A DNA stretch of 64,000 bases from Eutrophovita sp913057845 (GCA_963925895.1 CAWUVH010000007.1:1-64000), one strand, 5' to 3'; counted from the stretch's first letter, positions 25,657 through 35,201 are shown. Made by a program: numbers and translations. Notes: generated by a model from the sequence alone, not told the origin.

Positions 25657-26418
25657 ATGGGCTTGGAAAAGTTAGATATTCAGAGAGCCAAGGCTATGGT
25701 TAATGCTGCTTCCGCAGTGGTGGTTTTGACAGGAGCTGGAGTTTCGACTGATTCAGGAGTCCCCGATTTTAGAGGGCCTCAGGGTGTGTGGACGAAAAAC
25801 CCTCTTACTGAAAAGATGTCGGATATTCGATATTACATGTCTGACCCTGACGTAAGGCGTTTGGCGTGGCAGTCTCGCTTAACGCATCCTGCTCTAAGGG
25901 CTATACCGAATGAGGCGCATGATTCTATTGCTGCATTTGAAGAAACAGGAAAATTACTGAAATTAATTACCCAAAATATTGATGGACTGCATCAAGCCGC
26001 TGGTAGTGACCACAATAAAATCATAGAAATCCATGGGACGATCCATCGTGTGGTGTGCATGTCATGCCAAAAAAAAACGAATATGCTGGATGAGCTTGAG
26101 CGGGTTAAACAGGGTGAGCTTGATCCTCTTTGTTCGAGTTGTTCGGGTATTTTGAAAAGCGACACGATTTCTTTCGGACAATCTTTGGATGAGATCAAAA
26201 TTAATGCGGTATTTGATTGTGTTAAAAAAATTGATCTCTTGTTATGTGTTGGCACAACGCTTCAGGTGTACCCGATTGCGGGTGTTGTGGATGTCGCGAA
26301 AGCTGCTCATGCTGATGTGCTAATAATCAATAACCAGCCAACGCAGTATGACTCAATGGCAGATGCGGTTTTGAGAGACTCAATAAAAGTGGTGCTGCCC
26401 GTTCTTCTTGGGTCTTGA
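25657..26418 (+). CDS. NAD-dependent protein deacylase, sirtuin family
   Basis: A 253-residue sirtuin that removes acetyl or other acyl groups from lysine using NAD. NAD-binding GAGVSTDSGVPDFRG (residues 27-40) and TQNIDGLH (105-112) are intact; the catalytic His126 is in EIHG. A zinc site is formed by Cys134/137 and Cys159/162. The Tyr-x-x-Arg pair that marks desuccinylase-type sirtuins is replaced by WQSR near residues 71-74, so the preferred acyl group is uncertain. No good ribosome site precedes the ATG, and it lies six bases after the esterase stop, so coupling is likely. It may control acyl-CoA synthetases, a known sirtuin role. Confidence 0.94.
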   Translation: MGLEKLDIQRAKAMVNAASAVVVLTGAGVSTDSGVPDFRGPQGVWTKNPLTEKMSDIRYYMSDPDVRRLAWQSRLTHPALRAIPNEAHDSIAAFEETGKLLKLITQNIDGLHQAAGSDHNKIIEIHGTIHRVVCMSCQKKTNMLDELERVKQGELDPLCSSCSGILKSDTISFGQSLDEIKINAVFDCVKKIDLLLCVGTTLQVYPIAGVVDVAKAAHADVLIINNQPTQYDSMADAVLRDSIKVVLPVLLGS

Positions 26419-26502
26419 TTGCCATTATCAAATTTTGCCTATAGTGTTGTGGTTAAATTTCAGCACCTATTGAGTTGTCCATTTTGAGGAGAGATCGTTC
26501 TA

Positions 26503-27927
26503 ATGACTTCGTTTGATCCATTTGCGTCAATTGTAGAGCTCGGTCAACAACTCCGCTCTGGTCAACTCACCTCGGCATCATTGACTCAAGGCTACTTGGA
26601 TAGAATCAAGCAGTACGATGAAAAATTCAATGCGTTTGTTGAGGTTCTTGAGTCTCATGCGCTTGAACAAGCAAAATTTGCGGATGTGGAGTTCGACGCA
26701 GGAGTTGACCGCGGGCCGTTACACGGCATTCCTTATGCGGTCAAAGATTTGTATGACATTGCTGGTGTTCCGACTAGAGCGGGTACTGATCTGCTAACCG
26801 ATAATGTACCGAATGAGAATGCCTTTATAGTCTCCCGTCTCGAAGAACTAGGAGCCATTCTTGTTGGTAAGACTCACACCGTCCAATTTGCTTACGGTGG
26901 CGTGGGTATAAATAATAAACTCGCTACCCCAGTAAACCCTTGGGCTCGCGATCATTATATACCTGGGGGGTCAAGTAGCGGGTCAGGCGTTGCAGTTGGC
27001 GCCGGTCTTGTGCCCATGGCTCTTGGGAGCGATACGGGAGGGTCGGTAAGGATTCCTGCTTCGTTCAATAGTGTGACTGGATTAAAAACCACCGTCGGTC
27101 AAATTAGTCGTCGAGGTGTTTTTCCCTTAAGTTGGACTCTTGATTCAGTGGGCCCACTAACGAGAGACGCTAGAGATGCAGAGGTCGTGTATCGGTTGAT
27201 GGCAAAACAGGACCCCGATGATCCTTCTATGCAAGATTTTCGTCCATTAAGCGAAATAACCAAGGCTTCGTCACAGGAAACGTTGACGGGACAGCGCTTG
27301 GTTTATGCTCAGAATGTATTCTTCGATGACTGTGACCCTGAGGTGGAAAAATCGGTTTTAGGCACGGCTTCTGTATTTAAAGATTTAGGGGCAAGCATTG
27401 AATATCGACCGTTTGATGTGGCAAATGCGGCGCTAAAATTGAATCCAAAAGGCTTAGTCATTGCTGCGGAGGCATACTATTCAAATAGGTTATTGGTCGA
27501 TGAGCATTTTGATCAACTTGACCCTATTGTGTCGCATCGTTTGATTAAAGGAAAAGAAGTTACGGCTGTAGATTATATTGATATTCAAAATGGTATGGCA
27601 TCGATTAGGAATCAAGCCATTGATTTTTTTGATACTGCAGATGCATTGCTCGTGCCCACTGTGATGATCCCGCCATGTTCTGTTGCGGCGTGTCAGGCTA
27701 GTGTTGAAGCATATTCCAAAACGAATGTGAGCTGTTTGCGTAATACCGCGATCGGTAACATGCTTAATTTAAGTGCCGTGACAGTTCCGTGTGGCTTTAA
27801 TGCCATCGGGTTACCAATTGGTCTGATGATATACGGCAGACCATTTGATGAAATTAAAATTCTAAGGATTGCAAGAGCATTTCAGGATCGGACTCAGTGG
27901 CATTCTCAGAGGCCGCACATTGATTAG
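26503..27927 (+). CDS. Amidase (amidase signature family)
   Basis: A 474-residue serine amidase with the Ser-cisSer-Lys triad: Lys81 in YAVKDLYD, the cis-Ser in PGGSSSGSG (about residues 154-162) and the nucleophile Ser181 in DTGGSVRIP. The family hydrolyses amides, including small amides, carbamoyl compounds and Gln-tRNA (GatA). No gatB or gatC is near, and the flanks are catabolic, so a free-standing amidase is likely. A C-terminal SAVTVPCGF is common in allophanate hydrolase-like and aryl-amidase members. AGGAG (about 26489) precedes the ATG. It is part of the run with an SDR 24 bases downstream. Substrate unknown. Confidence 0.92.
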   Translation: MTSFDPFASIVELGQQLRSGQLTSASLTQGYLDRIKQYDEKFNAFVEVLESHALEQAKFADVEFDAGVDRGPLHGIPYAVKDLYDIAGVPTRAGTDLLTDNVPNENAFIVSRLEELGAILVGKTHTVQFAYGGVGINNKLATPVNPWARDHYIPGGSSSGSGVAVGAGLVPMALGSDTGGSVRIPASFNSVTGLKTTVGQISRRGVFPLSWTLDSVGPLTRDARDAEVVYRLMAKQDPDDPSMQDFRPLSEITKASSQETLTGQRLVYAQNVFFDDCDPEVEKSVLGTASVFKDLGASIEYRPFDVANAALKLNPKGLVIAAEAYYSNRLLVDEHFDQLDPIVSHRLIKGKEVTAVDYIDIQNGMASIRNQAIDFFDTADALLVPTVMIPPCSVAACQASVEAYSKTNVSCLRNTAIGNMLNLSAVTVPCGFNAIGLPIGLMIYGRPFDEIKILRIARAFQDRTQWHSQRPHID

Positions 27928-27951
27928 TTTTTTTAGGGGGAGATTATTTGC

Positions 27952-28749
27952 ATGCATGGGTTGAAAGGTGTTGTGGCGGTTATTACGGGCTCAGGGCGGG
28001 GTATTGGTGAGCAGATTGCGCGTCGTTATGCGTCTGAAGGTGCAAGACTTGTAATAGCTGATATAAATGAAGACGCGGTCCTGTCTCTTTCTGAAGAACT
28101 GCAGAGAGAGGGGGTGGATGTTTTGCCGTTGACAGTTGATGTTGCGGACCCTGGAGCTGCGACTAGACTCATTGCCGAATCAACTGGGCATTTTGGCCGC
28201 ATTGATGTTTTGGTGAACAATGCGGGTGTTATTCGAGTAAAACCCTTCTTGGAGACAACTCCAGAGGATTGGGATTACATGCAAAATGTAAATGCCAGAG
28301 GTTTATTTTTTTGTGTTCAGGCTGGTGCTAAACAAATGTTGAATCAGGCGCCATTAGCAGACGGTAGGCCGACAGGTAAGATCATTAATATGGCTTCGAT
28401 CGCTGGTCGAGCAGGCCGAAAATTTATGTGTGCTTATTCGGCGAGTAAAGCTGCAGTTATTATGATTACCCAATCTGCAGCGTCAGAATGCTCTCCAAAG
28501 GTGACAGTCAACAGCATATGTCCGGGTCCGGTTGACACTGACATGTGGATTCAAATTGATGCTGAGTGGACGGCGATTGAAAATAAACCGGTTGGAACGG
28601 CTTGGAGAGAGCGGGTGGAGGCTGTGCCGATGGCTAGAGCGCAAACGTCGGAGGATGTTGCTTCAATGGCCTATTTTTTGGCATCTAAAGATTCTGACTT
28701 TATAACAGGTCAGTCCTATCATGTTGATGGAGGTGTTTTAATGCTTTAG
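27952..28749 (+). CDS. SDR family oxidoreductase
   Basis: A 265-residue classical SDR. Motifs: TGSGRGIG near residue 12, ADIN after the second strand (NAD preference), NNAGVI, the Ser of NMASIAG and AYSASKAAVIM (YxxxK). The ending ITGQSYHVDGGVLML is usual. GGGGGAG lies a few bases before the ATG. It stands between the amidase and an SMP-30 lactonase; an SDR that makes a lactone and a lactonase that opens it is a common pairing in sugar or polyol oxidation. That reaction is a guess from the neighbour. Confidence 0.92.
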   Translation: MHGLKGVVAVITGSGRGIGEQIARRYASEGARLVIADINEDAVLSLSEELQREGVDVLPLTVDVADPGAATRLIAESTGHFGRIDVLVNNAGVIRVKPFLETTPEDWDYMQNVNARGLFFCVQAGAKQMLNQAPLADGRPTGKIINMASIAGRAGRKFMCAYSASKAAVIMITQSAASECSPKVTVNSICPGPVDTDMWIQIDAEWTAIENKPVGTAWRERVEAVPMARAQTSEDVASMAYFLASKDSDFITGQSYHVDGGVLML

Positions 28750-28792
28750 GAAGCATCCTAATGACATATTATTATTTTGTGGAGGAATTACA

Positions 28793-29716
28793 TTGAAAGA
28801 AATTTGTCGAGGATTGTTATTTCCTGAAGGACCTGTGGCCATGCCCGATGGTTCCGTCTTGCTCGTGGAAATTGAACGTAAAACGCTCACGCGTGTTGAT
28901 CCTGAGGGGGGGAAAACTATCGTGGCCGATTGTGGCGGAGGGCCCAATGGAGCGGCACTCGGTCCCGATGGGAAAATGTACATCTGTAATAACGGTGGAT
29001 TTGTTTGGACTAAGACAGGGCCCTTTAATCGGCCGGGGGAAGCGCTGCCGGATGATTACGAAGGTGGGTCGATACAGACGGTTGACCTAAAAAGCGGTGA
29101 AGTCACTACTCTTTATCGAGAGTGCAATGGAGAATCTCTTAAAGGGCCAAATGATATTGTTTTTGACCGCTTAGGTGGATTTTATTTCACGGACTTAGGT
29201 AAGCGCCGCGGTAGACAACTAGATCGAGGGTCAGTGTTTTACGCTAAGGTCGACGGTTCAATGATCGTTGAGTTGATCCATCCTTTTGACACCCCTAATG
29301 GAATCGGTCTGTCGCCAGATGAGAAAACACTCTATGTTGCTGAGACGAATGCCGCTCGACTTTGGGCGTTTGATATAGATTCGCCGGGTGTGTTGAAGAA
29401 AAACGGACCACATCTTTTTTGGCCGGGCCGGATACTTCATAAATTTAGTGGTTACGAGAAACTTGATTCACTCGCGGTCGATGCTGAAGGTAACGTTGTT
29501 GTCGCAACACTTGGGACGGGGTGTCTCACAGCTATCGCCCCGACGGGAGAGGTGAGAGCGCGAGTACCAGTGCCTGAATTTGATCTAATGGTGACAAATG
29601 TTTGTTTTGGTGGCCCAGACCTCAGGACTGCCTTTGTCACCTCCTCTGGACTGGGTCGACTATATTCCTTTGAATGGCATTGTCCGGGGCTGCCTTTGAA
29701 TTTTTTAAATACCTGA
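28793..29716 (+). CDS. SMP-30/gluconolactonase family protein
   Basis: A 307-residue six-bladed beta-propeller of the SMP-30/gluconolactonase/LRE family, which opens lactones with a divalent metal. Family landmarks: FPEGPVAMPDGSVL (metal Glu in the first blade), GPNDIVFDRLGGFYFTD (Asn and Asp near the metal), and TPNGIGLSPDEKTLYVAET. The start is a TTG preceded by TGGAGG at a good distance. It ends 11 bases from the convergent TerC gene. No signal peptide. With the SDR before it, it probably handles a lactone intermediate. Confidence 0.92.
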   Translation: MKEICRGLLFPEGPVAMPDGSVLLVEIERKTLTRVDPEGGKTIVADCGGGPNGAALGPDGKMYICNNGGFVWTKTGPFNRPGEALPDDYEGGSIQTVDLKSGEVTTLYRECNGESLKGPNDIVFDRLGGFYFTDLGKRRGRQLDRGSVFYAKVDGSMIVELIHPFDTPNGIGLSPDEKTLYVAETNAARLWAFDIDSPGVLKKNGPHLFWPGRILHKFSGYEKLDSLAVDAEGNVVVATLGTGCLTAIAPTGEVRARVPVPEFDLMVTNVCFGGPDLRTAFVTSSGLGRLYSFEWHCPGLPLNFLNT

Positions 29717-29727
29717 CCAAGTTATTA

Positions 29728-30447
29728 CTAATTCGATATTTTTTGAGGGCCTCTAAGTTTGATATTGATGAGCTCAACCGCGAGCGAAAAGGCCATAGCA
29801 AAGTAAATATAAGATTTTGGTATGTGAATTTGAAAACACTCGGCGACCAGTACGATGCCGACCAATATTAAGAATGCCAACGCGAGTACCTTGATGGTGG
29901 GGTATTTGTCTACGAAGTTGCCAATGCCCTCGGCTGCAAACATCATGACAGCAACGGCTAAAACGATAGCGATAACCATGATGCTTAGTTGATCCACCAA
30001 GCCGACTGCAGTGATTACCGAGTCTAGCGAGAAAACGATATCTAAAATAGATATTTGAATAAGTATTGAGAGCAGGCTAGCTCTTTTGCTCGATGTTCTC
30101 TCAACGCTTGCACCCTTTAGCGCTTCATGAATTTCCTGGATTGCCTTCCCAATTAGAAATAATCCACCGAAGAATAAAATCAGGTCACGACCTGATATTG
30201 GAAAGTTAGCCAATGTGATAATTGGTTCACGGAGTGACATCACCCATGAGAGCGAGAAAAGGAGTCCTAATCGGGCGACCATCGCGAGTGAGAGTCCAAG
30301 ACGTCGCGCAAACTTACGTTGTGCTTGTGGTAAACGGTTAACAAGTATTGAGAGGAAAATAATATTATCGATGCCCAGAACAATTTCTAAAGCTGTTAGT
30401 GTTCCAAGTGCGACCCATGCCTCCGGTGAGGCGAACCAATCAAACAT
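29728..30447 (-). CDS. TerC family integral membrane protein
   Basis: A 239-residue TerC/YgdQ-type membrane protein with seven or so helices. Conserved acidic residues lie inside helices: LEIVLGIDNIIFLS near residue 22, and DIVFSLDSVITAVG near residue 135. These pairs are the probable metal site. The family is linked to manganese export and metal loading of secreted proteins, and originally to tellurium resistance; the YgdQ branch is uncharacterised. It is a single gene that converges with the SMP-30 gene. A small-ion exporter is the best guess. Confidence 0.9.
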   Translation of the reverse strand: MFDWFASPEAWVALGTLTALEIVLGIDNIIFLSILVNRLPQAQRKFARRLGLSLAMVARLGLLFSLSWVMSLREPIITLANFPISGRDLILFFGGLFLIGKAIQEIHEALKGASVERTSSKRASLLSILIQISILDIVFSLDSVITAVGLVDQLSIMVIAIVLAVAVMMFAAEGIGNFVDKYPTIKVLALAFLILVGIVLVAECFQIHIPKSYIYFAMAFSLAVELINIKLRGPQKISN

Positions 30448-30549
30448 TTTTATTTCTCAATTTAGTCAGCATGCTCTTATTATAATTTAGAGCGCAGGCT
30501 GAGACCTAAAAAGTATTTTTTGAGTTGTGGCGTTCTGTATCTTGATTAC

Positions 30550-32421
30550 TTATTGATGCGATATTTTTTCCCTTCGTAATTGACCAATAAGGGTCAACGT
30601 TATGAGTGCCGCTCCAATGATGTCGCTCTCTAGACCTGGTTTAATGAGAACTAATGCGGCAGTTAATAAGCTTATGCGTTCCCAGACTGAGGTTACTTTA
30701 AATAAGTATCCAGAGAGGCCGGACGCAAGGCATATGACGCCAATGACTGCTGTAATACTCGTTTGTACTATTTCCATGCCGGTACCAATGAGCAGCAGAG
30801 ATGGGCCAAAGACAAACATAAATGGAATGATATACCCCGTCGCGCCAAGTCGTAGTGCGGTGATGCTGGAGTCCCAAATTGATGCGCGCGAAATACCATT
30901 TGCAGCATACACAGCTAATGCAACGGGGGGAGTGATGGCAGATAGAATGGCAAAATAAAAAACAAACATATGGGCGGCCTCAACCATAACGCCTAGCTTC
31001 ACTAGTGCGGGGACCAATAGTGCGGTTTGCATGATGTAAGCGGGTGCGGTTGGCATACCCATACCGAGCAGAATGCCGGCAAAACTAGTTAAAACAAGTG
31101 CTAGAAATAGGTGATTATTTGCTGCGGAAAGCACTAAATTCGTGAACTCTAACCCTAATCCAGTGATGAAGATCACACCGATGACAATGCCAGCACAAGC
31201 GCATGCAAGGGCGACAGTAACGGTATTTTTCGCTCCTTCCTCAAGCGCTTTCAGTATATTTTTAATGTTTATGTATTCTCGAGTCGTTTTTCGGAGAAGC
31301 GCTGTTGGAATGGTGCTCATGATGCCGCACAGCGCTGCAAATGGCGCGCTAAAACCAAGCATAAGTGTGCCGATAATGATGATTAAGGGAAGGAATAGGT
31401 GGCCGCGCTCCTTAAGGACTTTTGATACTTTCGGAAGTTCAGATTTGTCTAGTCCGTGCATGCCATTTTTTTTAGCTTCAAAATGAATGCTTAGAAATAA
31501 AGCAACGTAATAGAGTATCGCCGGTAAGAGGGCGTACATGGCAACAGTAAGGTAACTGACTCCAAGAAATTCGGCCATTATGAATGCCGTAGCACCCATG
31601 ATTGGCGGCATGATTTGCCCACCTGTTGAAGCTACGGCTTCGACGGAGCCTGCAAAGGCCGGTTTATAACCAAGTCGTTTCATGAGTGGAATCGTGAATG
31701 CCCCAGTTGTCATCACATTTGCAACGGCACTGCCCGAAACCGTGCCAAACATTCCGCTGGTAATGCATGAGACTTTTGCAGGACCTCCGGCTGAATGACC
31801 AGCGAGTCCCATTGCGAAATCCATAAATAATGCACCAGTTCCCGTTCTCTCCACGAGTGCACCAAAGAGGATAAACAACATGACGTATGTGGCAGAGACG
31901 TATAACGGAATGCCTAAAATACCTTCTGTCCCCATATACATTTGCTCGATGACACGTTGAAAATCTACACCGCCAATTGTGAGGGCGTAGGTTAGAAACC
32001 CAACAGCCGTGATCGGTAGTGCCCAGCCCACAGCGCGGCGCGTTCCTTCTAATACTAGGAGTATGGTGATGACGCCGAACGTGAGGTCAATAGGGTTGAG
32101 CGGGTCTACATATGTCATACGGCTCACGATATAGTCTTGATAGAGGACTAAATAGGCGCAAGCGGCAATGCTCAGCACGATCAATATGAAGGATTCAATC
32201 TTGACGGTCCGTCGCTGTCCCTCTTTGTTCAAGCTGCCACTCGTTAAAAATACAAGTATCAACGCGAATGCTAAATGTGTGGCCCTTAAGGTTAGCGCGT
32301 CCGGTGGTCCTTGCCATGCGATATATAGGTGAAAGCCAGACATGGACAGTGCAACTAAAGAAATGATTGTTGCAATCGGACTCATAGTTTTTAGCATCAC
32401 TTTTTTATCAGTCAACCGCAC
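30550..32421 (-). CDS. TRAP transporter permease, fused DctQM (TAXI type)
   Basis: A 623-residue fused small and large permease of the TAXI class of TRAP transporters. About the first 180 residues contain four to five helices (DctQ-like); the rest is a DctM-like domain with GGQIMPPIMGATAFIMAEF near residue 268 and GMGMPTAPAYIMQTALLVP near 460. The C terminus adds further helices, as in the usual 600-700-residue fusions. The binding protein gene ends eight bases upstream of its start, so it is an operon. Substrates of TAXI systems are mostly unknown; glutamate and 2-oxoglutarate are known cases. Confidence 0.93.
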   Translation of the reverse strand: MRLTDKKVMLKTMSPIATIISLVALSMSGFHLYIAWQGPPDALTLRATHLAFALILVFLTSGSLNKEGQRRTVKIESFILIVLSIAACAYLVLYQDYIVSRMTYVDPLNPIDLTFGVITILLVLEGTRRAVGWALPITAVGFLTYALTIGGVDFQRVIEQMYMGTEGILGIPLYVSATYVMLFILFGALVERTGTGALFMDFAMGLAGHSAGGPAKVSCITSGMFGTVSGSAVANVMTTGAFTIPLMKRLGYKPAFAGSVEAVASTGGQIMPPIMGATAFIMAEFLGVSYLTVAMYALLPAILYYVALFLSIHFEAKKNGMHGLDKSELPKVSKVLKERGHLFLPLIIIIGTLMLGFSAPFAALCGIMSTIPTALLRKTTREYINIKNILKALEEGAKNTVTVALACACAGIVIGVIFITGLGLEFTNLVLSAANNHLFLALVLTSFAGILLGMGMPTAPAYIMQTALLVPALVKLGVMVEAAHMFVFYFAILSAITPPVALAVYAANGISRASIWDSSITALRLGATGYIIPFMFVFGPSLLLIGTGMEIVQTSITAVIGVICLASGLSGYLFKVTSVWERISLLTAALVLIKPGLESDIIGAALITLTLIGQLRREKISHQ

Positions 32422-32429
32422 GGCTACTG

Positions 32430-33398
32430 TTAGTTTTGTTTTTGGTCTTCATACCATTTGCTCGCTCCGGGGTGCATGGGAACACCAATGTCGCGTGTCA
32501 TGGTTGGTATATCGAGGCCTGCTATGGCTTTGGTTACCGAAACGAGCTCCATTGATCCCGATACGATAGAGTCAAGAATGTGTCCTATGACCTGATCTTC
32601 TACGTCGCAGCGAGCGGTAAGATGCGTATACCAAAAGATTGTTGGTACATCCTCATTTTGTTCAGGGTAAGTCCCCTTGGGGATAACACCTCGTTCGTAT
32701 TTTGAATTTATTTTTTGCATTCGCTCATGAGCGTCCTCCGACATGGGCATTAATTTGACGGACCGAGAGCTGGCCAAATCCATAACAGCTCCGGATGGGA
32801 TGGTCGTTGTTAAGGTAAATACGTCGGCATTTCCATCTTTCATCAGAGTTACTGAATCTGTGTACGACCCAAAGCTTACATTTGAGAGGCTTTTATAATC
32901 CATGTCATGTGCTTGCAATAAGTGACTGGTAATGGCCTCTCCTGTAGCGCCTCGAGGTTGGGTTGCTAGAACTTTATCTTTTAGATCAAAGGGTGTGTCT
33001 ACGCTCGACTCGGCAAGTGTTACTACTTGAAAGTACTGTCGGTAAAATGTGGCGACATTACAAATATTTTGAAGTGGCTCCTGAAATGGAGCTCTACCTT
33101 CTATTGCGTCTAAGCTTGTCACACTCTGGGCGAGTGCGATATCTGCTTGTCCGGTATGTAGAGCGAGTACGTTAGAAACTCCACCCCCAGGCAATACTTG
33201 AATTTTTATATCTGATTGATCTCTTTCTATAAGGCCTTTTAGCGCGCCACCCAGTGGGTACCAGGCTCCTCCTTGAGGTCCAGTGACAAGTTTGTATGTT
33301 TTGGCGTTGGTGTTTTCTTCTGAGCAGCCGAATAAGCTGATTGAACCCAAAGCTAGGACAATAGTCATTGCTTTTAAAAAATCGAATTTTGTATGCAT
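32430..33398 (-). CDS. TAXI family TRAP transporter binding lipoprotein
   Basis: The solute receptor of the TAXI TRAP system, 322 residues. It begins with a lipoprotein signal whose lipobox is SLFGC (about residues 14-18), so it is tethered to a membrane. TGPQGGAWYPLGGALKGLIE and VLPGGGVSNVLALHTGQADIALAQS are classic TAXI motifs. The start is set at the ATG at 33398; GGGGG is eight bases before a TTG at 33404, which may be the true start and adds only two residues. The frame reaches 33461, overlapping the GST gene, with no support. It is the first gene of the pair with the fused permease. Confidence 0.9.
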   Translation of the reverse strand: MHTKFDFLKAMTIVLALGSISLFGCSEENTNAKTYKLVTGPQGGAWYPLGGALKGLIERDQSDIKIQVLPGGGVSNVLALHTGQADIALAQSVTSLDAIEGRAPFQEPLQNICNVATFYRQYFQVVTLAESSVDTPFDLKDKVLATQPRGATGEAITSHLLQAHDMDYKSLSNVSFGSYTDSVTLMKDGNADVFTLTTTIPSGAVMDLASSRSVKLMPMSEDAHERMQKINSKYERGVIPKGTYPEQNEDVPTIFWYTHLTARCDVEDQVIGHILDSIVSGSMELVSVTKAIAGLDIPTMTRDIGVPMHPGASKWYEDQKQN

Positions 33399-33447
33399 GG
33401 ACAAGTTAATTTCCCCCTCAGTAAAATTTTTGATGGCCAATGTGTTT

Positions 33448-34359
33448 TTAGATGCGTTCAATTCGGTAACCTACTCTTGGAAAATGGACGCAAACGGTGC
33501 CGACACGTTCATTCGTATGAAGTAAACCTATACTATTTTTATCTATCGTATGTACTGCACCATCTACTGTCTTTTCTCCAGTATTCCCGTCAAAAACGAT
33601 GGAGACGCTATCACCAACTGCGATATCTTGTTTGTCATTGATGTATGATTTTGACTTGAATGTTGTCTGAGCATTTTGAGCTGTATCCAGCGCTTCCTGC
33701 GAGGTCATGTCAGTAGACGTCCCATGTCCAATGTCCTTGATGGATTGTTCCCAGAGGCAAATATTAGGGAACTCCTCCATAAATTCTTCTCCAATTTCCC
33801 AACGCCGCCTAATAAACCAGGTAAGGGCAAATAAAGAGGCATCTGCTATGGTCGCCTCCTCCCCTAAAAGGAACCCACTATTATCTCCTATGGCTGTTTC
33901 TGCCCAAGAAAACTGAGCTCTGATTTGGGCGATAAAATTTGGAATCTGTGTCTTAACAGATTCAATGTCTGCGTAGTCTCCTAAGAACAATTTCTTACGG
34001 TCTTCTAAAAATTCTTTGGGAAAAACATCTGATGAGCTTGCAATCGCTACAGCAACTATAGGGTGAAATAATTGATCACTCCAATGATTAATTATTTGAA
34101 TCAGCCCCATGCTCATTGATGGTGATGGGTTCTGACGCTCTATCTCAGATAAAATTCTTTGGCTATCGCAGAAAATATCAGCACCTATCTGCATGATCGG
34201 GGTTCGCCTATACCCGCCTGATAGCGGAATAACATCAGGTTTTGGCGGAAGGTTAGGTATCTCTACGGAGCGCCAAGATATGTTCTTTAAGCCAAAAATA
34301 ACCCTAATTTTTTCTGAAATGGGAGATGCTGGATAGTGGTGAAGGATAAGTTCAGACAT
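33448..34359 (-). CDS. Glutathione S-transferase family protein with C-terminal extension
   Basis: A 303-residue protein. Residues 1-80 form a thioredoxin-like GST N domain: HHYPASPISEKIR holds the likely catalytic Ser, and TPIMQIGADIFCDSQRIL the cis-Pro and the glutathione-contacting Asp-Ser pair. An all-helical GST C domain follows to about 235 (LLGEEATIADASLFAL, the conserved Asp capping motif). Beyond that are about 65 residues of beta-rich sequence starting near DIAVGDSVSIVF, absent from common GSTs (about 200-230 residues). The tail might be a substrate-binding barrel. The TAXI gene lies 49 bases downstream, so co-transcription is possible. Confidence 0.88.
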   Translation of the reverse strand: MSELILHHYPASPISEKIRVIFGLKNISWRSVEIPNLPPKPDVIPLSGGYRRTPIMQIGADIFCDSQRILSEIERQNPSPSMSMGLIQIINHWSDQLFHPIVAVAIASSSDVFPKEFLEDRKKLFLGDYADIESVKTQIPNFIAQIRAQFSWAETAIGDNSGFLLGEEATIADASLFALTWFIRRRWEIGEEFMEEFPNICLWEQSIKDIGHGTSTDMTSQEALDTAQNAQTTFKSKSYINDKQDIAVGDSVSIVFDGNTGEKTVDGAVHTIDKNSIGLLHTNERVGTVCVHFPRVGYRIERI

Positions 34360-34424
34360 TTGGCGGATCCTTTTTATAAACCTAGTTGATGATTATTTGG
34401 TGCGTGAGGAGACTATGCGGCAGT

Positions 34425-35201
34425 CTAGCCGGCAATTGTGATCCCGCCGTCAGCGACAATGGTTTGTCCCGTGATGTACGCGGACGCGTCGGAGGCCAAG
34501 AAAAGCGCAACACCAGCAATATCTTCAGGTTCGCCCAATCGTTTGAGCGCCGTTTTTTCTTCGTAGTGAGCGCGTGTTTTTGAGTCTTCCCATAGGGCTT
34601 TTGCGAAGTCGGTTCGGATGAGGCCAGGGGCAATGCCATTCACTTTGATCTTTTTGTCGCCTAGTTCAATCGCAAGATTTCGAATTAATTGCATATCCGC
34701 AGCTTTAGAAATCGCGTAGGCTCCAAGTCCTGGTGTTCCTTTAAGTCCTGCTATTGAGGAAACGATGAGTATAGAGCCTCCGTTCCTAAGCTCCATATGG
34801 GGCGTCACTAAGGACGATAGCCAGTGATTGCTCAAAATATTATTATTTAAGATCTTTTCAAATGCCGCATCTGGAATATCCTTTAATTGTCCGTAAAAGG
34901 GATTGGATGCCGCATTGCATACGAGGATATCAACGCCCCCGTACGTGTCCTTCGAAAAGCGCACTAAATCTTCAAGACTAGACTTATCAGATATGTTTGC
35001 GGCCGTCGCCGTCGCCTCACCGCCGAACGTTCGAATGTGATTGACCACCTCCTGACAGGCATCAATTTTTCTGCTCGATACGATAACTTTTGCCCCGTGT
35101 TGAGCGTAAGCAATTGCTATGGACTTTCCAATCCCTCGGCTCGCCCCTGTAATAATGGCGATCTTATTATCGAGGCGAAAGAAGTTTGTAGTATTGGGCA
35201 C
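34425..35201 (-). CDS. SDR family oxidoreductase
   Basis: A 258-residue classical SDR: TGASRGIGKSIA near residue 18, CNAASNPFYG instead of NNAG (Cys for the first Asn, a small change), the Ser of IVSSIAG, AYAISKAADM (YxxxK) and a final ITGQTIVADGGI. The SSRK segment after the second strand favours NADP. It resembles the SDR (DHRS4-like) members that reduce or oxidise 3-hydroxyacyl and carbonyl compounds. It sits 65 bases upstream of the GST on the same strand. Substrate unknown. Confidence 0.92.
   Translation of the reverse strand: MPNTTNFFRLDNKIAIITGASRGIGKSIAIAYAQHGAKVIVSSRKIDACQEVVNHIRTFGGEATATAANISDKSSLEDLVRFSKDTYGGVDILVCNAASNPFYGQLKDIPDAAFEKILNNNILSNHWLSSLVTPHMELRNGGSILIVSSIAGLKGTPGLGAYAISKAADMQLIRNLAIELGDKKIKVNGIAPGLIRTDFAKALWEDSKTRAHYEEKTALKRLGEPEDIAGVALFLASDASAYITGQTIVADGGITIAG

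Noticed and set aside
29728..30447. A tellurite-resistance locus, with TerB at 47171-47665
   Set aside because: TerC- and TerB-like proteins are far apart and lack the other ter genes; they are common without tellurite functions.
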